From Bacillus sp. MUM 116 (GTDB lineage: Bacteria; Bacillota; Bacilli; Bacillales; Cytobacillaceae), in the NCBI RefSeq assembly GCF_001866655.1, contig NZ_MLYR01000046.1, positions 1 to 64,000 on the forward strand: a DNA stretch of 64,000 nucleotides, given 5' to 3'. Made by a program: the position numbers and the translations under genes. Below the pieces are notes generated by a model, which searched no databases, was not told where the DNA came from, and saw only the letters and a program-made list of their open reading frames with translations. This document shows, piece by piece, positions 8,017 to 18,691 of the stretch; positions within the stretch are counted from its first letter, which is position 1; each line of letters starts with the position of its first letter.

Positions 8017-10280
8017 TTCCGTTCTACTTCTTCCATTACAAATGCTTCAATAATATCTGCTTCTTTGACATCATTGAAGTTTTTAATCGTAATCCCGCAT
8101 TCGTACCCTTGGGAAACTTCTTTTGCATCGTCCTTAAATCGTTTTAAGGCATCAATTTCACCTTCAAAAATAACAACCCCATTACGAATTAAACGAACGC
8201 CGCTGTCACGGGTAATTTTACCATCTGTAACATATGAACCGGCAATCGTTCCCACTTTGGAGACCTTAAAGGTTTGGCGGACCTCAGCTTGACCAATGAT
8301 TTTTTCTTCAAATTCAGGGTCAAGCATACCCTTCATAGCCGCTTCAATTTCTTCAATTACTTTATAAATAATGCGGTGCAGACGTACGTCTACATCCTCT
8401 GCATCAGCTGCACGCTTAGCGTTTGCATCCGGACGTACATTAAAACCAATCACAATCGCATTCGAAGCCGCAGCTAGCGTAATATCGGACTCATTAATCG
8501 CACCTGCTCCGCTGTGAATAATTTTAATATTAACGCCTTCTACATCAATTTTCATTAAGGAAGCAGCAACAGCTTCGGCTGATCCTTGAACGTCCGCTTT
8601 AATAATAACATTCAAGTCCTTCATTTCGCCTTGTTTTAATTGCTCAAATAAGTTTTCTAAGCTAACGCGGGACTTTTCACCACGTTGCGCTGCAAGTGCC
8701 TGCTGTGCACGTGCTTCCCCAACTTGACGAGCTGATTTTTCATCATCAAAAACAACAAAACGATCTCCAGCCTGAGGCACTTCGTTTAACCCTGTAATCT
8801 CAACAGGAGTCGATGGACCAGCATCTTTAACACGGCGTCCTTTATCATTCACCATTGCACGAACACGGCCAAAAGTATTTCCAACAACAATTGGATCTCC
8901 AATTTTTAAAGTACCGTTTTGAACCAATAAAGTTGCAACTGACCCGCGCCCTTTATCTAATTGAGCTTCTATAACAGTACCTAAAGCCTTCCGGTTTGGA
9001 TTCGCTTTATATTCCTCTACTTCACTTACAAGAAGAATCATTTCTAATAGGTTATCGATTCCATCCCCTGTTTTTGCAGAAAGTTGTACAAAGATAGTAT
9101 CCCCGCCCCATGCTTCTGCAACCAAGCCATGTTCTGTTAATTCTTGCATAACACGGTCAGGGTTTGCGGCTTCCTTATCCATCTTATTAACAGCAACAAT
9201 AATTGGAACCTCGGCAGCCTTCGCATGGTTAATCGCTTCAACTGTTTGTGGCATTACACCGTCATCTGCGGCAACAACAAGAATAGTAATATCGGTAATT
9301 TTTGCACCACGAGCACGCATCGTTGTAAAGGCAGCGTGTCCCGGTGTATCTAAGAAGGTAATTTTCTTACCATTTTCAACTACTTGATAGGCACCGATAT
9401 GCTGGGTGATTCCACCTGCTTCTCCTTCAGTTACCTTTGTATTACGAATAGAGTCAAGTAATGTTGTTTTCCCATGGTCAACGTGTCCCATAATCGTAAC
9501 AACAGCAGGTCGTTCTATAAGCTCTTCAGCGGTATCCTCAGAAAAATAAACCTCTAAATCGGTTGTATCGATTTTGATTTCTTCTTCAACCTCAACACCG
9601 TATTCACTTGCAATCAATTCAATCGCATCTTTGTCTAATACCTGGTTAATTGTAGCCATTACACCAAGTAAAAAGAGCTTTTTAATAATTTCCGATGGCT
9701 CACGGTATATTTTTTTAGCAAGCTCTCCAACAGTCAAAGATTCGCTAAACGTAATTTTAGCCGGAAGTTCTTTTTCTTTCTTCTTTTGTGGCTGTGCTTG
9801 TTGAACAGGTGCGTGGTTCTTTTTACGATTGTTATTATTATTGCGATGTTGATTATTATTAAAAGGCTTTTTATTACCTTTTCCAGAATTGAATACTTTA
9901 TTTTCCTTTGATTGGAATTCCTGGTTTTGCTTTTTACCTTCACCCGTTTTTGGAGGAGAGACTACTTTTACCTTGCTTGGAGCAGCGCTCTTTGAGTCAT
10001 CATCCTCAAAAGCCTTTGGACTTGTTTTACTCTGCACCTGTGGCTTTACTCCCTGCTGTTGTCTTTGATTGGGACGATTTTGTTGTTGCGGCTTTGTTTG
10101 CTTCTGTTGTGTATTGCTTGTGTTTTTATTATAGGTTGCGTCCAGCTTTACGATATCTGCATCTTCTATTGTTGCCATATGGTTAGAAACCTCAATATTC
10201 ATTTCTTTTAATTTTGTAATTACGTCCTTGCTTGAAACATTATGTTTTTTTGCATATTCATAAACACGTATTTTACTCAT
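8013..10280 (-). CDS. infB: Translation initiation factor IF-2
   Basis: IF-2 is the GTPase that delivers fMet-tRNA to the 30S P site and promotes subunit joining. It has 755 residues, somewhat longer than B. subtilis IF-2. Residues 1-50 form an IF2_N domain, and residues 52-170 a low-complexity Gln/Asn/Lys-rich linker. The G domain has GHVDHGKT at 265-272, then DTPGH and NKMD; domains II to IV follow. A second in-frame IF2_N copy lies near 180-230. SD GGGGGTG precedes the ATG. Confidence 0.97.
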   Translation of the reverse strand: MSKIRVYEYAKKHNVSSKDVITKLKEMNIEVSNHMATIEDADIVKLDATYNKNTSNTQQKQTKPQQQNRPNQRQQQGVKPQVQSKTSPKAFEDDDSKSAAPSKVKVVSPPKTGEGKKQNQEFQSKENKVFNSGKGNKKPFNNNQHRNNNNNRKKNHAPVQQAQPQKKKEKELPAKITFSESLTVGELAKKIYREPSEIIKKLFLLGVMATINQVLDKDAIELIASEYGVEVEEEIKIDTTDLEVYFSEDTAEELIERPAVVTIMGHVDHGKTTLLDSIRNTKVTEGEAGGITQHIGAYQVVENGKKITFLDTPGHAAFTTMRARGAKITDITILVVAADDGVMPQTVEAINHAKAAEVPIIVAVNKMDKEAANPDRVMQELTEHGLVAEAWGGDTIFVQLSAKTGDGIDNLLEMILLVSEVEEYKANPNRKALGTVIEAQLDKGRGSVATLLVQNGTLKIGDPIVVGNTFGRVRAMVNDKGRRVKDAGPSTPVEITGLNEVPQAGDRFVVFDDEKSARQVGEARAQQALAAQRGEKSRVSLENLFEQLKQGEMKDLNVIIKADVQGSAEAVAASLMKIDVEGVNIKIIHSGAGAINESDITLAAASNAIVIGFNVRPDANAKRAADAEDVDVRLHRIIYKVIEEIEAAMKGMLDPEFEEKIIGQAEVRQTFKVSKVGTIAGSYVTDGKITRDSGVRLIRNGVVIFEGEIDALKRFKDDAKEVSQGYECGITIKNFNDVKEADIIEAFVMEEVERK

Positions 10281-10299
10281 TCTTTCACCCCCGCTAAAT

Positions 10300-10602
10300 T
10301 TAATCGAGCAACGTCACCAATTTTTTAGCAAATCCATCATCCAATACAGCTACAACAACGCGGGCTTCTTTACCAATTGCCTGGCCAAGAAGATGGCGAT
10401 TTTCCACAATTTTTAATGGAACATTATATGATTTACACTTATCTGTAATTTTTTTGGTTGTATTTCCAGATGCATCTGCTGATAATAAAATGAGCTTTGC
10501 GCCACCCCTCTGAATCTGTTTGACGGTTAGCTCCTCACCTGATGTGATTTTACGTGCTCGATTGGCTAAGCCAAGCAATGACATCCATTGTTGCTGGTTC
10601 AT
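10300..10602 (-). CDS. ylxQ: L7Ae/L30e-family RNA-binding protein YlxQ
   Basis: A 100-residue member of the L7Ae/L30e/Gadd45 fold, which binds kink-turn RNA. Features seen are the [17 protein letters not shown] start and [17 protein letters not shown] near 35-52. B. subtilis YlxQ binds K-turns in vitro; its cellular RNA target is not settled. The start codon overlaps the rnpM stop by four bases. Confidence 0.9.
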   Translation of the reverse strand: MNQQQWMSLLGLANRARKITSGEELTVKQIQRGGAKLILLSADASGNTTKKITDKCKSYNVPLKIVENRHLLGQAIGKEARVVVAVLDDGFAKKLVTLLD

Positions 10603-10883
10603 TTGGATAGTCTGTTCTCCTTCTCTATCAACTCTAATAGCTCTTCGTACAATGATTCATCTATAGAAACCTGTAGATGGTTTGATAAGATATTCTTCTT
10701 CTTGGCTTGAAGGACAGCTTCTTTGTCCTTTGAAAGATATGCACCCCTGCCTGATTTTTTACCTGTCAGGTCAATGGATACTTCACCTTCCTTTGAGCGA
10801 ACGATGCGAACAAGTTCTTTTTTCGGCTTCATTTCACCTGTTGCCACACATTTACGCATTGGAACTTTTTTTTGAGTGTTCAC
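10599..10883 (-). CDS. rnpM: YlxR/RnpM, RNase P-modulating RNA-binding protein
   Basis: A small (94-residue) DUF448 protein with the signature [12 protein letters not shown] and [11 protein letters not shown]. In B. subtilis this family (renamed RnpM) has been reported to bind RNase P RNA and modulate tRNA processing. I start it at the GTG (10883), nine bases after GGAGG. An ATG six bases upstream has almost no spacing to the same SD; the choice changes the protein by two residues. Coupled to ylxQ downstream. Confidence 0.88.
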   Translation of the reverse strand: MNTQKKVPMRKCVATGEMKPKKELVRIVRSKEGEVSIDLTGKKSGRGAYLSKDKEAVLQAKKKNILSNHLQVSIDESLYEELLELIEKENRLSK

Positions 10884-10902
10884 AATCATTCACCTCCACC
10901 TG

Positions 10903-12027
10903 TTAATCTAATTCATCTTCAAAATCAAAAGTATCTTCATCAACTTGATCATCAAAGAGCCTTATTGGTTCTTCACGTGGATAAATCCCTAATTCACGTG
11001 CTTCTGTTTCCGATTTAATATCAATTTTCCAACCAGTTAATTTCGCCGCCAATCTTGCATTTTGACCGCGTTTACCGATTGCAAGAGAAAGTTGATAATC
11101 CGGTACAACCACTGTTGTTGCTTTATCCGCTTCATTTACCATTACATCTAAAACCTTAGAGGGGCTTAAAGAATTTGCAACAAACACTACGGGATCATCA
11201 GACCATTTGACAATATCAATTTTTTCCCCTTTTAACTCATTTACAACAGCTTGAACACGAGTTCCCTTTGGTCCAACACATGAACCTACCGGATCAACCT
11301 CATGATTATCGGAATGCACGGAGATTTTTGAACGATCTCCAGCCTCACGGGCAACTGATTTAATTTCAACCGTTCCATCATAGATCTCAGGTACTTCGAT
11401 TTCAAATAATCGTTTTAGTAATCCTGGATGTGTACGAGATACAAAGATTTGCGGGCCTTTTGTGGTTTTTTCAACCTTTGTAATAAATACCTTAATACGA
11501 TCATGCGGTTTGTATCGTTCATTTGGCATTTGTTCATTCACTGGAAGCAGTGCCTCGATTTTCCCAAGGCTTACATAGATAAATTTGGAATCAAGTCTTT
11601 GAACAATTCCTGTCATGATATCTTCTTCTCGGTCAATAAACTCAGAATAAATAATGCCTCTCTCTGCTTCTCTTACACGCTGTGTTACCACTTGTTTCGC
11701 AGTTTGAGCAGCAATTCTGCCAAAATCTTTCGGAGTTACTTCCATCTCTACTATATCTTCAACTTGATAGTTTGGATTAATTCTTCGCGCATCTTCAATT
11801 GAAATTTCAAGGCGAGGATCAAAGACCTGATCCACGACTTCTTTTCTGGCAAAAACCCTCATGGACCCTGTTTGTAAATTCAAATCGATTCTAACGTTTT
11901 GTGCCTGATTAAAATTACGGCGATAAGCTGAAATCAATGCCGCTTCAATCGCTTCGATTAGAACATCCCTGGAAATTCCTTTTTCTCTTTCCAGTATTGT
12001 AAGAGCATCTAATAATTCGCTGCTCAT
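10903..12027 (-). CDS. nusA: Transcription termination/antitermination factor NusA
   Basis: NusA binds RNA polymerase and nascent RNA, stimulating pausing and hairpin-dependent termination. Length is 374 residues. The order is an N-terminal RNAP-binding domain, S1 (FVSRTHPGLLKRLFE boundary near 180-195), KH1 (VGPKGTRVQAV) and KH2 (AIGKRGQNARLAAKLTG). A short acidic tail (DEDTFDFEDELD) ends the protein. This is the Gram-positive form without the C-terminal acidic repeats of E. coli. SD GGGGGAT is seen upstream; rimP precedes it by 38 bases. Confidence 0.97.
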   Translation of the reverse strand: MSSELLDALTILEREKGISRDVLIEAIEAALISAYRRNFNQAQNVRIDLNLQTGSMRVFARKEVVDQVFDPRLEISIEDARRINPNYQVEDIVEMEVTPKDFGRIAAQTAKQVVTQRVREAERGIIYSEFIDREEDIMTGIVQRLDSKFIYVSLGKIEALLPVNEQMPNERYKPHDRIKVFITKVEKTTKGPQIFVSRTHPGLLKRLFEIEVPEIYDGTVEIKSVAREAGDRSKISVHSDNHEVDPVGSCVGPKGTRVQAVVNELKGEKIDIVKWSDDPVVFVANSLSPSKVLDVMVNEADKATTVVVPDYQLSLAIGKRGQNARLAAKLTGWKIDIKSETEARELGIYPREEPIRLFDDQVDEDTFDFEDELD

Positions 12028-12065
12028 TTGCTTGTATCCCCCTAACTTTTATTTAAATTTCATAA

Positions 12066-12536
12066 TTATGAAAAAGAAACAGCCAGGCGTGCATTAGCTA
12101 CTTTTTCATACGGAATTTCAATGGTTTTTTTGCGGGTTTTTATTTTTACCTCTATTATTACGGTCTGCCCATCAAACCCTTGTAATACGCCTTCGAAGCT
12201 TTTTTCACCATCAATAGGTTCATATGTTTTTATAAATACATTTTTTCCAATCGCTTTTTCAAAATCCCTGCTTTTTTTCAAAGGACGTTCAGCACCAGGT
12301 GAAGACACTTCAAGGAAATAATTATGGGGAATCGGATCTAACTCATCAAGTTTTTCACTAAGACGTTCACTCATTACTCCGCAGTCTTCAATATCTACGC
12401 CTTTTTCTTTATCGATATATACTCGGAGAAACCAGCTTTTTCCTTCTTTTACATACTCAATTTCGACTAATTCCAAGCCAAGTTCTTGAAGAATTGGTTC
12501 TGCCAGCTTTTCTACTATTTCTATTACTTTGCTCAT
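12066..12536 (-). CDS. rimP: Ribosome maturation factor RimP
   Basis: RimP (156 residues, the same length as B. subtilis RimP) is needed for 30S assembly, acting with S12 and S19 late in head formation. Family motifs include [32 protein letters not shown] and the C-terminal Sm-like domain ending [12 protein letters not shown]. The ATG at 12536 is preferred over an upstream in-frame start because AAAGGAGG lies just before it and the family starts MSK. First gene of the nusA-infB operon. Confidence 0.95.
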   Translation of the reverse strand: MSKVIEIVEKLAEPILQELGLELVEIEYVKEGKSWFLRVYIDKEKGVDIEDCGVMSERLSEKLDELDPIPHNYFLEVSSPGAERPLKKSRDFEKAIGKNVFIKTYEPIDGEKSFEGVLQGFDGQTVIIEVKIKTRKKTIEIPYEKVANARLAVSFS

Positions 12537-12611
12537 GCTTAACCTCCTTTTACCGATTTTTTCACCCATATTGTATGTAGTTCACGGAAAGAATTATCAA
12601 TTACCCTTTTT

Positions 12612-12641
12612 ACAAACAAGAAAGAGTGGGTTTCCCCACTC
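12612..12641 (-). terminator. Terminator downstream of polC
   Basis: Minus strand stem GAGTGGG/CCCACTC (12624-12630 with 12635-12641) with a GAAA loop, followed by TTTCTTGTTTG. It ends the polC transcript before rimP. A palindromic repeat copy lies between it and the polC stop codon. Confidence 0.8.
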
Positions 12642-12710
12642 CTTGCATACGAGAGTATTTCTTAGTATTTCCAATAAAACTATACCATAGTCAACATATA
12701 TATGCAAACA

Positions 12711-12836
12711 CGAAAAGCGGAAGCGCCTTGGTCAGCCTCAGGTATAGCATAAGACGAGTTGGAGAGAAGGTTGCTCTTTACCTTCTTGACGGATCGGCTA
12801 TAGACCATCGAGGGGCTAGGCGCTGGAGCTAGACAT
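12711..12836. repeat. Dispersed palindromic repeat, copy A (between polC and rimP)
   Basis: About 125 bp beginning AAGCGGAAGCGCCTTG and ending AGGCGCTGGAGCTAGAC. The two ends are imperfect inverted repeats of each other and the centre has GAAGGTTGC/ACCTTC arms. It closely matches copies at 19853-19974 (same orientation) and 48858-48980 (opposite orientation). It occupies most of the 331-base gap 12537-12867 and would be transcribed in the polC 3' untranslated region. No coding potential is evident. Confidence 0.85.
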
Positions 12837-12867
12837 CAAGAAACGAAGAGGTTATTTTCATACGTCC

Positions 12868-15800
12868 CTAGAAAAGGGATAGCTGGTTTTGTTCAGGGAG
12901 GGATTCCAAGCACCCCTGTTTGTCCAAATATTCTAGAATGGTCTTGGATACTTTTCCGCGCTGCTGCAGGTCTTCTTTTGATAAAAATTCCCCTTCTTCC
13001 CTCGCCTTTACTATGCTTAAGGCAACGTTTGTTCCTAAGCCAGGGATGGAATTAAACGGTGGAATTAATGAATCTCCCTCTATAATAAACTCTGATGCGG
13101 AAGATTTGTATAAATCGATTCTTTTGAATGAAAATCCTCTTTCGCACATTTCCAGCGCTAACTCCATAACGGTCAAGAGGTTTTTCTCCTTGTTTGACGC
13201 CTCAAGACCCTTCGCATTAATTTCCTCAATTTTTGCCCGAATGGCTTCGGAACCGCGCGCCATTGCTTCCACATCAAAATCCTCAGCACGTACTGTGAAA
13301 TAGGCTGCGTAATAAAGAAGCGGGAGATGGACTTTAAAATAGGCAATCCTTACGGCCATTAACACGTATGCTGCAGCATGGGCCTTAGGAAACATATATT
13401 TTATTTTTTTACAGGAATCAATATACCATTCCGGCACTTCATTTTTGCGCATTTCCGCTTCCATTTCTTCACTTAAGCCTTTCCCTTTACGGACGGATTC
13501 CATAATTTTAAAGGCAAAGGAGGGTTCAAGTCCTTGGTATATTAAATAAACCATAATATCATCGCGGCAGCCGATTACTTCACTTAGGTTACAAATTTTG
13601 TTATGGATTAATTCTTGGGCGTTTCCAAGCCATACATCCGTTCCATGGGAAAGTCCTGAAATTTGCACGAGCTCAGAAAATGTCGTTGGTTTTGTATCTT
13701 CAAGCATTTGCCGAACAAATCGTGTACCAAATTCAGGGATTCCCAAGGTTCCGGTTTTACACATAATTTGCTGTTCGGTTACGCCAAGCGACTCAGTTCC
13801 GCTAAATATCTTCATGACTTCCGGATCATCTGTGGGAATTGTTTTAGGGTCTATTCCACTTAGATCTTGAAGCATCCTGATTACAGTCGGGTCATCGTGC
13901 CCCAGTATATCAAGTTTTAAAACATTATCATGAATCGAATGGAAGTCAAAATGAGTTGTCTTCCACTCGGAATTTTTATCGTCAGCAGGAAACTGAATCG
14001 GTGTAAAGTCATAAACATCCATGTAATCCGGGATAACAATAATTCCCCCCGGGTGCTGTCCTGTCGTTCGTTTTACTCCCGTACATCCGGAAGCAAGTCT
14101 TTCTACTTCCGCATTTCTCATATGGAGATTATTATCCTGCTGATAAGCCTTTACATAACCAAAGGCAGTCTTATCGGCAACCGTTCCGATTGTTCCGGCA
14201 CGATAGACATAATCCTCTCCGAAAAGGACCTTTGTATAGTTATGGGCACGAGGTTGGTACTCTCCTGAGAAGTTTAAGTCAATATCTGGTACCTTATCTC
14301 CTTTAAAGCCAAGGAAGGTTTCGAACGGAATATCATGTCCGTCCTTCCGGTATTTCCCGCCGCATTGCGGGCAATCTTTATCAGGTAAATCAAAACCTGA
14401 ACCAACAGAACCATCATTAAAGAACTCGGAATGTTTACAGGTTGGACAAATATAATGCGGCGGCAGAGGATTTACCTCTGTGATCTCCGTCATCGTTGCA
14501 ACTAATGATGAACCGACAGATCCACGTGAACCAACAAGATAGCCATCATCAAGCGATTTTTTTACAAGCTTATGAGAAATTAAATAAATAACAGCAAAGC
14601 CGTGGCCAATAATACTCTTTAATTCTTTTTCCAGACGGGCTTCCACAATCTCCGGAAGAGGTTCACCATAAATTTTCCGGGCCATGGCATAACTCATTTC
14701 TCTCATTTCCTCATCGGCGCCTTCAATTTTCGGTGTATACAAATCATCTTTAATTGGTTTTATAACATCAATCATATCCGCAATTTTATTTGTATTGGTT
14801 ACAACTATTTCCTTCGCTTTTTCCGCACCTAAAAACGAAAATCCCTCGAGCATCTCATTCGTTGTCCTAAAGTGCACATCCGGAAGCTGATGACGGTTTA
14901 GTGGATTGGCGCCACCTTGAGAATTGATTAAAATTTTACGATAGATTTTATCATTTTCATTTAAGTAATGAACATTTCCTGTCGCAACAACGGGAATTCC
15001 AAGTTTGTCCCCAAGCTTCACAACATTTCCAATAATTTCTTCTAACGCTTTTTCATTACGGATTAATTCCATTTCGATCATTGGTGCATACACTGGTTTC
15101 GGCATCACCTCAAGATAATCATAGAAGCGGGCAAATGCTTCAACTTCTTCAGGAGATTTTTGCATCATCCCTTCAAATACTTCCCCTTTATTACAGGCTG
15201 AACCGACAAGGATTCCTTCGCGATATTTTTGAAGGACAGAGCGAGGAATTCTTGGTACACGATAAAAATACTCAAGGTGCGAGATCGAAATCAATTTGAA
15301 TAAGTTTTTTAATCCAACATCATTTTGGGCAAGCAGCGTACAGTGATAAGGACGTGCTCTCTGATAGGCATTCCCTTTCCCCATGTTGTCATTGAACTGA
15401 TCGTGGTATTCAATTCCTTTTTCATGGGCATCCTTAAGCATTTTTAACAATAAATATCCTGTTGCCTCTGCATCATAAATAGCACGGTGATGCTGGGTCA
15501 ATTCGATATCAAACTTTTTAGTCAATGTATTTAATCGGTGGTTTTTGAGTTCAGGATAAAGAAAACGCCCTAACTCCAGCGTATCAATGACCGGATTTTT
15601 CGCTTTTTCAAGACCAATATTTTTGTAGCCGACATTTAGAAATCCCATATCAAAGGATGCATTATGGGCGACTAGAACAGAATCTGCAACCCAGTCGTGG
15701 AAATTTCTGATTACCTCCGCTACTTCTGGTGCATTTTCGACCATATCGTCGGTAATCCCTGTCAAATTAATCGTTGTTGCCGATAATCGGTGATGAGGGT

Positions 15801-17193
15801 TTGCAAATGACTCAAAACGATCGATGATTTCTCCATCTCTTACTTTAACGGCAGCAAGTTCAATGATTGTATCGTATACCGCTGAAAGTCCAGTGGTTTC
15901 GACGTCAAAAACAACATAGGTGTCTTCTGTAAGGAGTCGATGTGCATCATTATAAGCAATCGGTACACCGTCATCGATTAAATTGGCTTCAATACCAAAT
16001 AGAATTTTTATATCATTCTTCTTTCCTGCTCCAAATGCTTCCGGAAACGATTGGGCCCCCGCATGGTCGGTAACGGCAATCGCCTTATGGCCCCATTTTT
16101 TGGCTTGTGCAATTAGGGCACTTACTGGTGTAACAGCATCCATTTGACTCATCGGTGTGTGCAGATGGAGTTCAACCCTTTTCTCATCTTCCGGTGCTGT
16201 ATCCTTTCGGCCGTTTGGTTTTATTTCATTGATATCATTTCCAATCATCACAAGGTCTCGGACGAATGTATCATTTTGGATACTTCCTCTTACCTTAACC
16301 CACATACCTTTTTTAACAAGCTGAAATAATGCTGCATCCTCTTTATCTCTCGAGAACATTTTCACCATAATTGAGCTCGTATAGTCGGTAATTTTAAAGG
16401 TTAACAGGGTCCGGCCGCTTCGAAGTTCCTTCGTTTCTGCATCAAAAATATACCCTTGGAGTGTCACTCTTCTTTCCTCGTCCACGATATCAATCATCGT
16501 GCGGTAATCTTGATCATCCTTAATGGTAAGACCAATATTGAGCGGTCCTTCCGGAACTTCAACTCCAGATTGCTCTTTTTCAGCTTCCTTCTTCTGCAGC
16601 TCAATAAGTGCTTGAACACCGCGTTCGTGGTCCTCCTTTTGTTTCGCCAGTAAAAACTTTTCGTACTCCTCGTTCTTTTCCTTACTTTGAATTGTTGTAT
16701 CAATTGTAAGAACCGGAAAACCAAATGATTGATAGATATTACTGATTACCCCGCCATATTTTCGCGATAGTGCAAGCCCTTCCGTTTCATTTCTTACTGA
16801 AATTGAAAGTTTATTCCCGTTCACGCTAGGGATTTGTTCATTTAATAGCTTTAATAAAGGCGGGGCTATACCATCGATTTGTTGGATGCAATGGTTCCAG
16901 TATTCCAATAATAACTCTGGTGAAAAGGTGGGCTCCGTAACATTAATATCATACGTAATACGGGCAATATTTGAAAATGCTCTTTCCAATTGGGTCGTAA
17001 AGCGAGTGTATACATTATAGGGAAGGATTTTTTCTAATAAAAATTGAAAATGCCACTTGCGGGCTTTTTTTTCAACGATCAGTTTTTCAATTTGTGCATT
17101 TGGAAAATGTGCCACCACAGCATCTTCTTGCATTTGGAGCTGCTGGAGCAAGAGTAAGAATCGCTCTTTATTGCCTAAGGCATTTTCGCTCAT
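12868..17193 (-). CDS. polC: DNA polymerase III alpha subunit, Gram-positive PolC type
   Basis: PolC is the main replicative polymerase of low-GC Gram-positives; here about 1441 residues. An N-terminal domain and OB fold ([15 protein letters not shown]) precede a PHP domain split around the DnaQ-like 3'-5' exonuclease ([10 protein letters not shown], then [10 protein letters not shown] near 420). A zinc-ribbon pair CPTC/CPQC and the palm with [11 protein letters not shown] follow. The C-terminus ends [10 protein letters not shown], including the beta-clamp motif QLSLF. I start at the ATG at 17193 (best SD spacing to GGGAGAGAG); 17208 and 17196 are in-frame alternatives. Unlike B. subtilis, proS does not precede it. 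Confidence 0.97.
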   Translation of the reverse strand: MSENALGNKERFLLLLQQLQMQEDAVVAHFPNAQIEKLIVEKKARKWHFQFLLEKILPYNVYTRFTTQLERAFSNIARITYDINVTEPTFSPELLLEYWNHCIQQIDGIAPPLLKLLNEQIPSVNGNKLSISVRNETEGLALSRKYGGVISNIYQSFGFPVLTIDTTIQSKEKNEEYEKFLLAKQKEDHERGVQALIELQKKEAEKEQSGVEVPEGPLNIGLTIKDDQDYRTMIDIVDEERRVTLQGYIFDAETKELRSGRTLLTFKITDYTSSIMVKMFSRDKEDAALFQLVKKGMWVKVRGSIQNDTFVRDLVMIGNDINEIKPNGRKDTAPEDEKRVELHLHTPMSQMDAVTPVSALIAQAKKWGHKAIAVTDHAGAQSFPEAFGAGKKNDIKILFGIEANLIDDGVPIAYNDAHRLLTEDTYVVFDVETTGLSAVYDTIIELAAVKVRDGEIIDRFESFANPHHRLSATTINLTGITDDMVENAPEVAEVIRNFHDWVADSVLVAHNASFDMGFLNVGYKNIGLEKAKNPVIDTLELGRFLYPELKNHRLNTLTKKFDIELTQHHRAIYDAEATGYLLLKMLKDAHEKGIEYHDQFNDNMGKGNAYQRARPYHCTLLAQNDVGLKNLFKLISISHLEYFYRVPRIPRSVLQKYREGILVGSACNKGEVFEGMMQKSPEEVEAFARFYDYLEVMPKPVYAPMIEMELIRNEKALEEIIGNVVKLGDKLGIPVVATGNVHYLNENDKIYRKILINSQGGANPLNRHQLPDVHFRTTNEMLEGFSFLGAEKAKEIVVTNTNKIADMIDVIKPIKDDLYTPKIEGADEEMREMSYAMARKIYGEPLPEIVEARLEKELKSIIGHGFAVIYLISHKLVKKSLDDGYLVGSRGSVGSSLVATMTEITEVNPLPPHYICPTCKHSEFFNDGSVGSGFDLPDKDCPQCGGKYRKDGHDIPFETFLGFKGDKVPDIDLNFSGEYQPRAHNYTKVLFGEDYVYRAGTIGTVADKTAFGYVKAYQQDNNLHMRNAEVERLASGCTGVKRTTGQHPGGIIVIPDYMDVYDFTPIQFPADDKNSEWKTTHFDFHSIHDNVLKLDILGHDDPTVIRMLQDLSGIDPKTIPTDDPEVMKIFSGTESLGVTEQQIMCKTGTLGIPEFGTRFVRQMLEDTKPTTFSELVQISGLSHGTDVWLGNAQELIHNKICNLSEVIGCRDDIMVYLIYQGLEPSFAFKIMESVRKGKGLSEEMEAEMRKNEVPEWYIDSCKKIKYMFPKAHAAAYVLMAVRIAYFKVHLPLLYYAAYFTVRAEDFDVEAMARGSEAIRAKIEEINAKGLEASNKEKNLLTVMELALEMCERGFSFKRIDLYKSSASEFIIEGDSLIPPFNSIPGLGTNVALSIVKAREEGEFLSKEDLQQRGKVSKTILEYLDKQGCLESLPEQNQLSLF

Positions 17194-17245
17194 CATTCTC
17201 TCTCCCATCTATTAAAAATCTCATGTCTCTATTATTCAGAAAGTA

Positions 17246-17254
17246 ATTATATCA
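17246..17254 (-). promoter_or_regulatory. Extended -10 promoter upstream of polC
   Basis: The minus strand has TGATATAAT, an extended -10 with a perfect TATAAT box, about 50 bases before the polC start and after the rseP terminator. No good -35 was found, as is usual for extended -10 promoters. Confidence 0.5.
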
Positions 17255-17308
17255 TAACTAACAAAATGATTCGGCTAAATTCGACAGGAAACTTCAACAA
17301 ATTTTGAT

Positions 17309-17340
17309 CAAAAAAATAGGCACCATAAAATGGTGCCTAT
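17309..17340 (-). terminator. Terminator of rseP
   Basis: An 11-bp perfect stem ATAGGCACCAT/ATGGTGCCTAT (17316-17326 with 17330-17340) and seven T follow the rseP stop codon on the minus strand. Confidence 0.9.
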
Positions 17341-17343
17341 ACT

Positions 17344-18603
17344 TTATAAGAAAAATCTTTGAATATCATTCCACGTTACGACAAGCATTAAGAGCATCAA
17401 TAGGGCGAACCCGATAAAGTGAACCATCCCTTCTTTTTGACGGTCAATTGGTTTCCCTCTAAGTGCTTCGACTGCAAAAAACATTAACCTGCCGCCGTCA
17501 AGCGCCGGTATTGGCAGTAAATTCATGATCCCTAAATTAATACTTAAGATTCCAGCCCATTTCATTAAATAATAAATACCTGATTTCGCTACTGTATCGG
17601 TAGCTTGATAAATCCCGACCGGTCCAGAAAGCATATTTATAGAAAATTGACCAGTAACCAATTTTCCAAGCATCATGATAATTTGCGTTGTCCAAGAATA
17701 CGTATCTTTAAATCCCGATGAAATGGCTTGAATTGGTGATTTTTCAACAGGGCTGTAAACACCAATTAACCCCATTTTCTTTCCATCAACCGTTTTTTCA
17801 ATTGGTGTTACTTGAACATCCATTTCTTTTCCATCACGGGTAATGGTAAAATCTAATTTTTTATTTGGGCTATTTCGAATAATTTCCACTACATCAGCCC
17901 AACTGCTTACCTCTGCACCATTAATACTTTGAACCACATCACCCTTATGAAGTCCTGCAGCTTTTGCAGCTCCGTCAGAGGTAATTTCTCCTAATTTGGA
18001 ATCATTGGTAGGAACCCCTTGTAAAAGAGCTATCACAATAAAAATGATAAATGCCAGTACAAAATTCATCATTGGTCCTGCAAAAATGGCCATCGTTCTT
18101 TGCCATAACGTTTTCGATCCAAATTGGCGATCAAGCGGAGCAATTTGGGATTCAATTCCATTTTCAACAATCATTGCTTTTGGATGAATCTCAAAGGTAT
18201 TGAGTTGATCATCCTCGTCATCCGGGTATCCTTTGATGATAAGATCCTTCTCCACATCAGCATATTCAACCTCGATGATCCGGCAATCAGGGTACTTTTC
18301 TTTATTGTTAAGAATTATTTTATTTACCTTTTCATCTTTATCAAATAATAAACCAATACGGTACCCTGGCTTGATTTCAACCATTTCAGGGTCCTCACCT
18401 GCCATACGGACAAATCCACCGATTGGCAGCAAGCGAATGGTATACGTTGTTTCCCCTTTTTTATGTGAGAAGACCTTTGGGCCGAAGCCAATTGCAAATT
18501 CCCGGCAAAGAATACCTGCCCTTTTTGCAAAAATTAAGTGACCTAATTCATGAAAAAAGACAAGTGCGCCAAAGATTACAATAAAGGCTATAACTGTTGT
18601 CAA
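17344..18603 (-). CDS. rseP: Site-2 intramembrane zinc metalloprotease RseP/RasP
   Basis: An S2P-family protease of the membrane that cleaves anti-sigma factors (RsiW, RsiV in B. subtilis) and remnant signal peptides. HELGH lies at residues 18-22 in the first membrane segment. A PDZ domain (HKGDVVQSINGAEV) occupies the middle, and the C-terminal NLLPIPALDGGRL supplies the third zinc ligand. About 419 residues, matching RasP. A TTG start at 18603 is chosen because AAAGGTGG lies eight bases upstream; a GTG at 18615 would overlap that SD. The following gene is polC, with no proS between. Confidence 0.94.
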   Translation of the reverse strand: MTTVIAFIVIFGALVFFHELGHLIFAKRAGILCREFAIGFGPKVFSHKKGETTYTIRLLPIGGFVRMAGEDPEMVEIKPGYRIGLLFDKDEKVNKIILNNKEKYPDCRIIEVEYADVEKDLIIKGYPDDEDDQLNTFEIHPKAMIVENGIESQIAPLDRQFGSKTLWQRTMAIFAGPMMNFVLAFIIFIVIALLQGVPTNDSKLGEITSDGAAKAAGLHKGDVVQSINGAEVSSWADVVEIIRNSPNKKLDFTITRDGKEMDVQVTPIEKTVDGKKMGLIGVYSPVEKSPIQAISSGFKDTYSWTTQIIMMLGKLVTGQFSINMLSGPVGIYQATDTVAKSGIYYLMKWAGILSINLGIMNLLPIPALDGGRLMFFAVEALRGKPIDRQKEGMVHFIGFALLMLLMLVVTWNDIQRFFL

Positions 18604-18691
18604 TAGTAAAACCACCTTTTATCAGGATAAGGAAGTAACTTTTAACTTCGATAACGATTCAGCACCATTACCCAGGCGCCAGGATCTTATC

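Noticed and set aside
8013-10280. Gln/Asn/Lys-rich low-complexity part of infB considered as a repeat or inserted segment
   Set aside because: Bacillar IF-2 normally has a variable charged linker here and the frame is intact, so nothing unusual is needed.
17209-17343. T-box leader or proS remnant before polC
   Set aside because: Neither a T-box motif nor any ProS-like codons were found; only the rseP terminator and a polC promoter.
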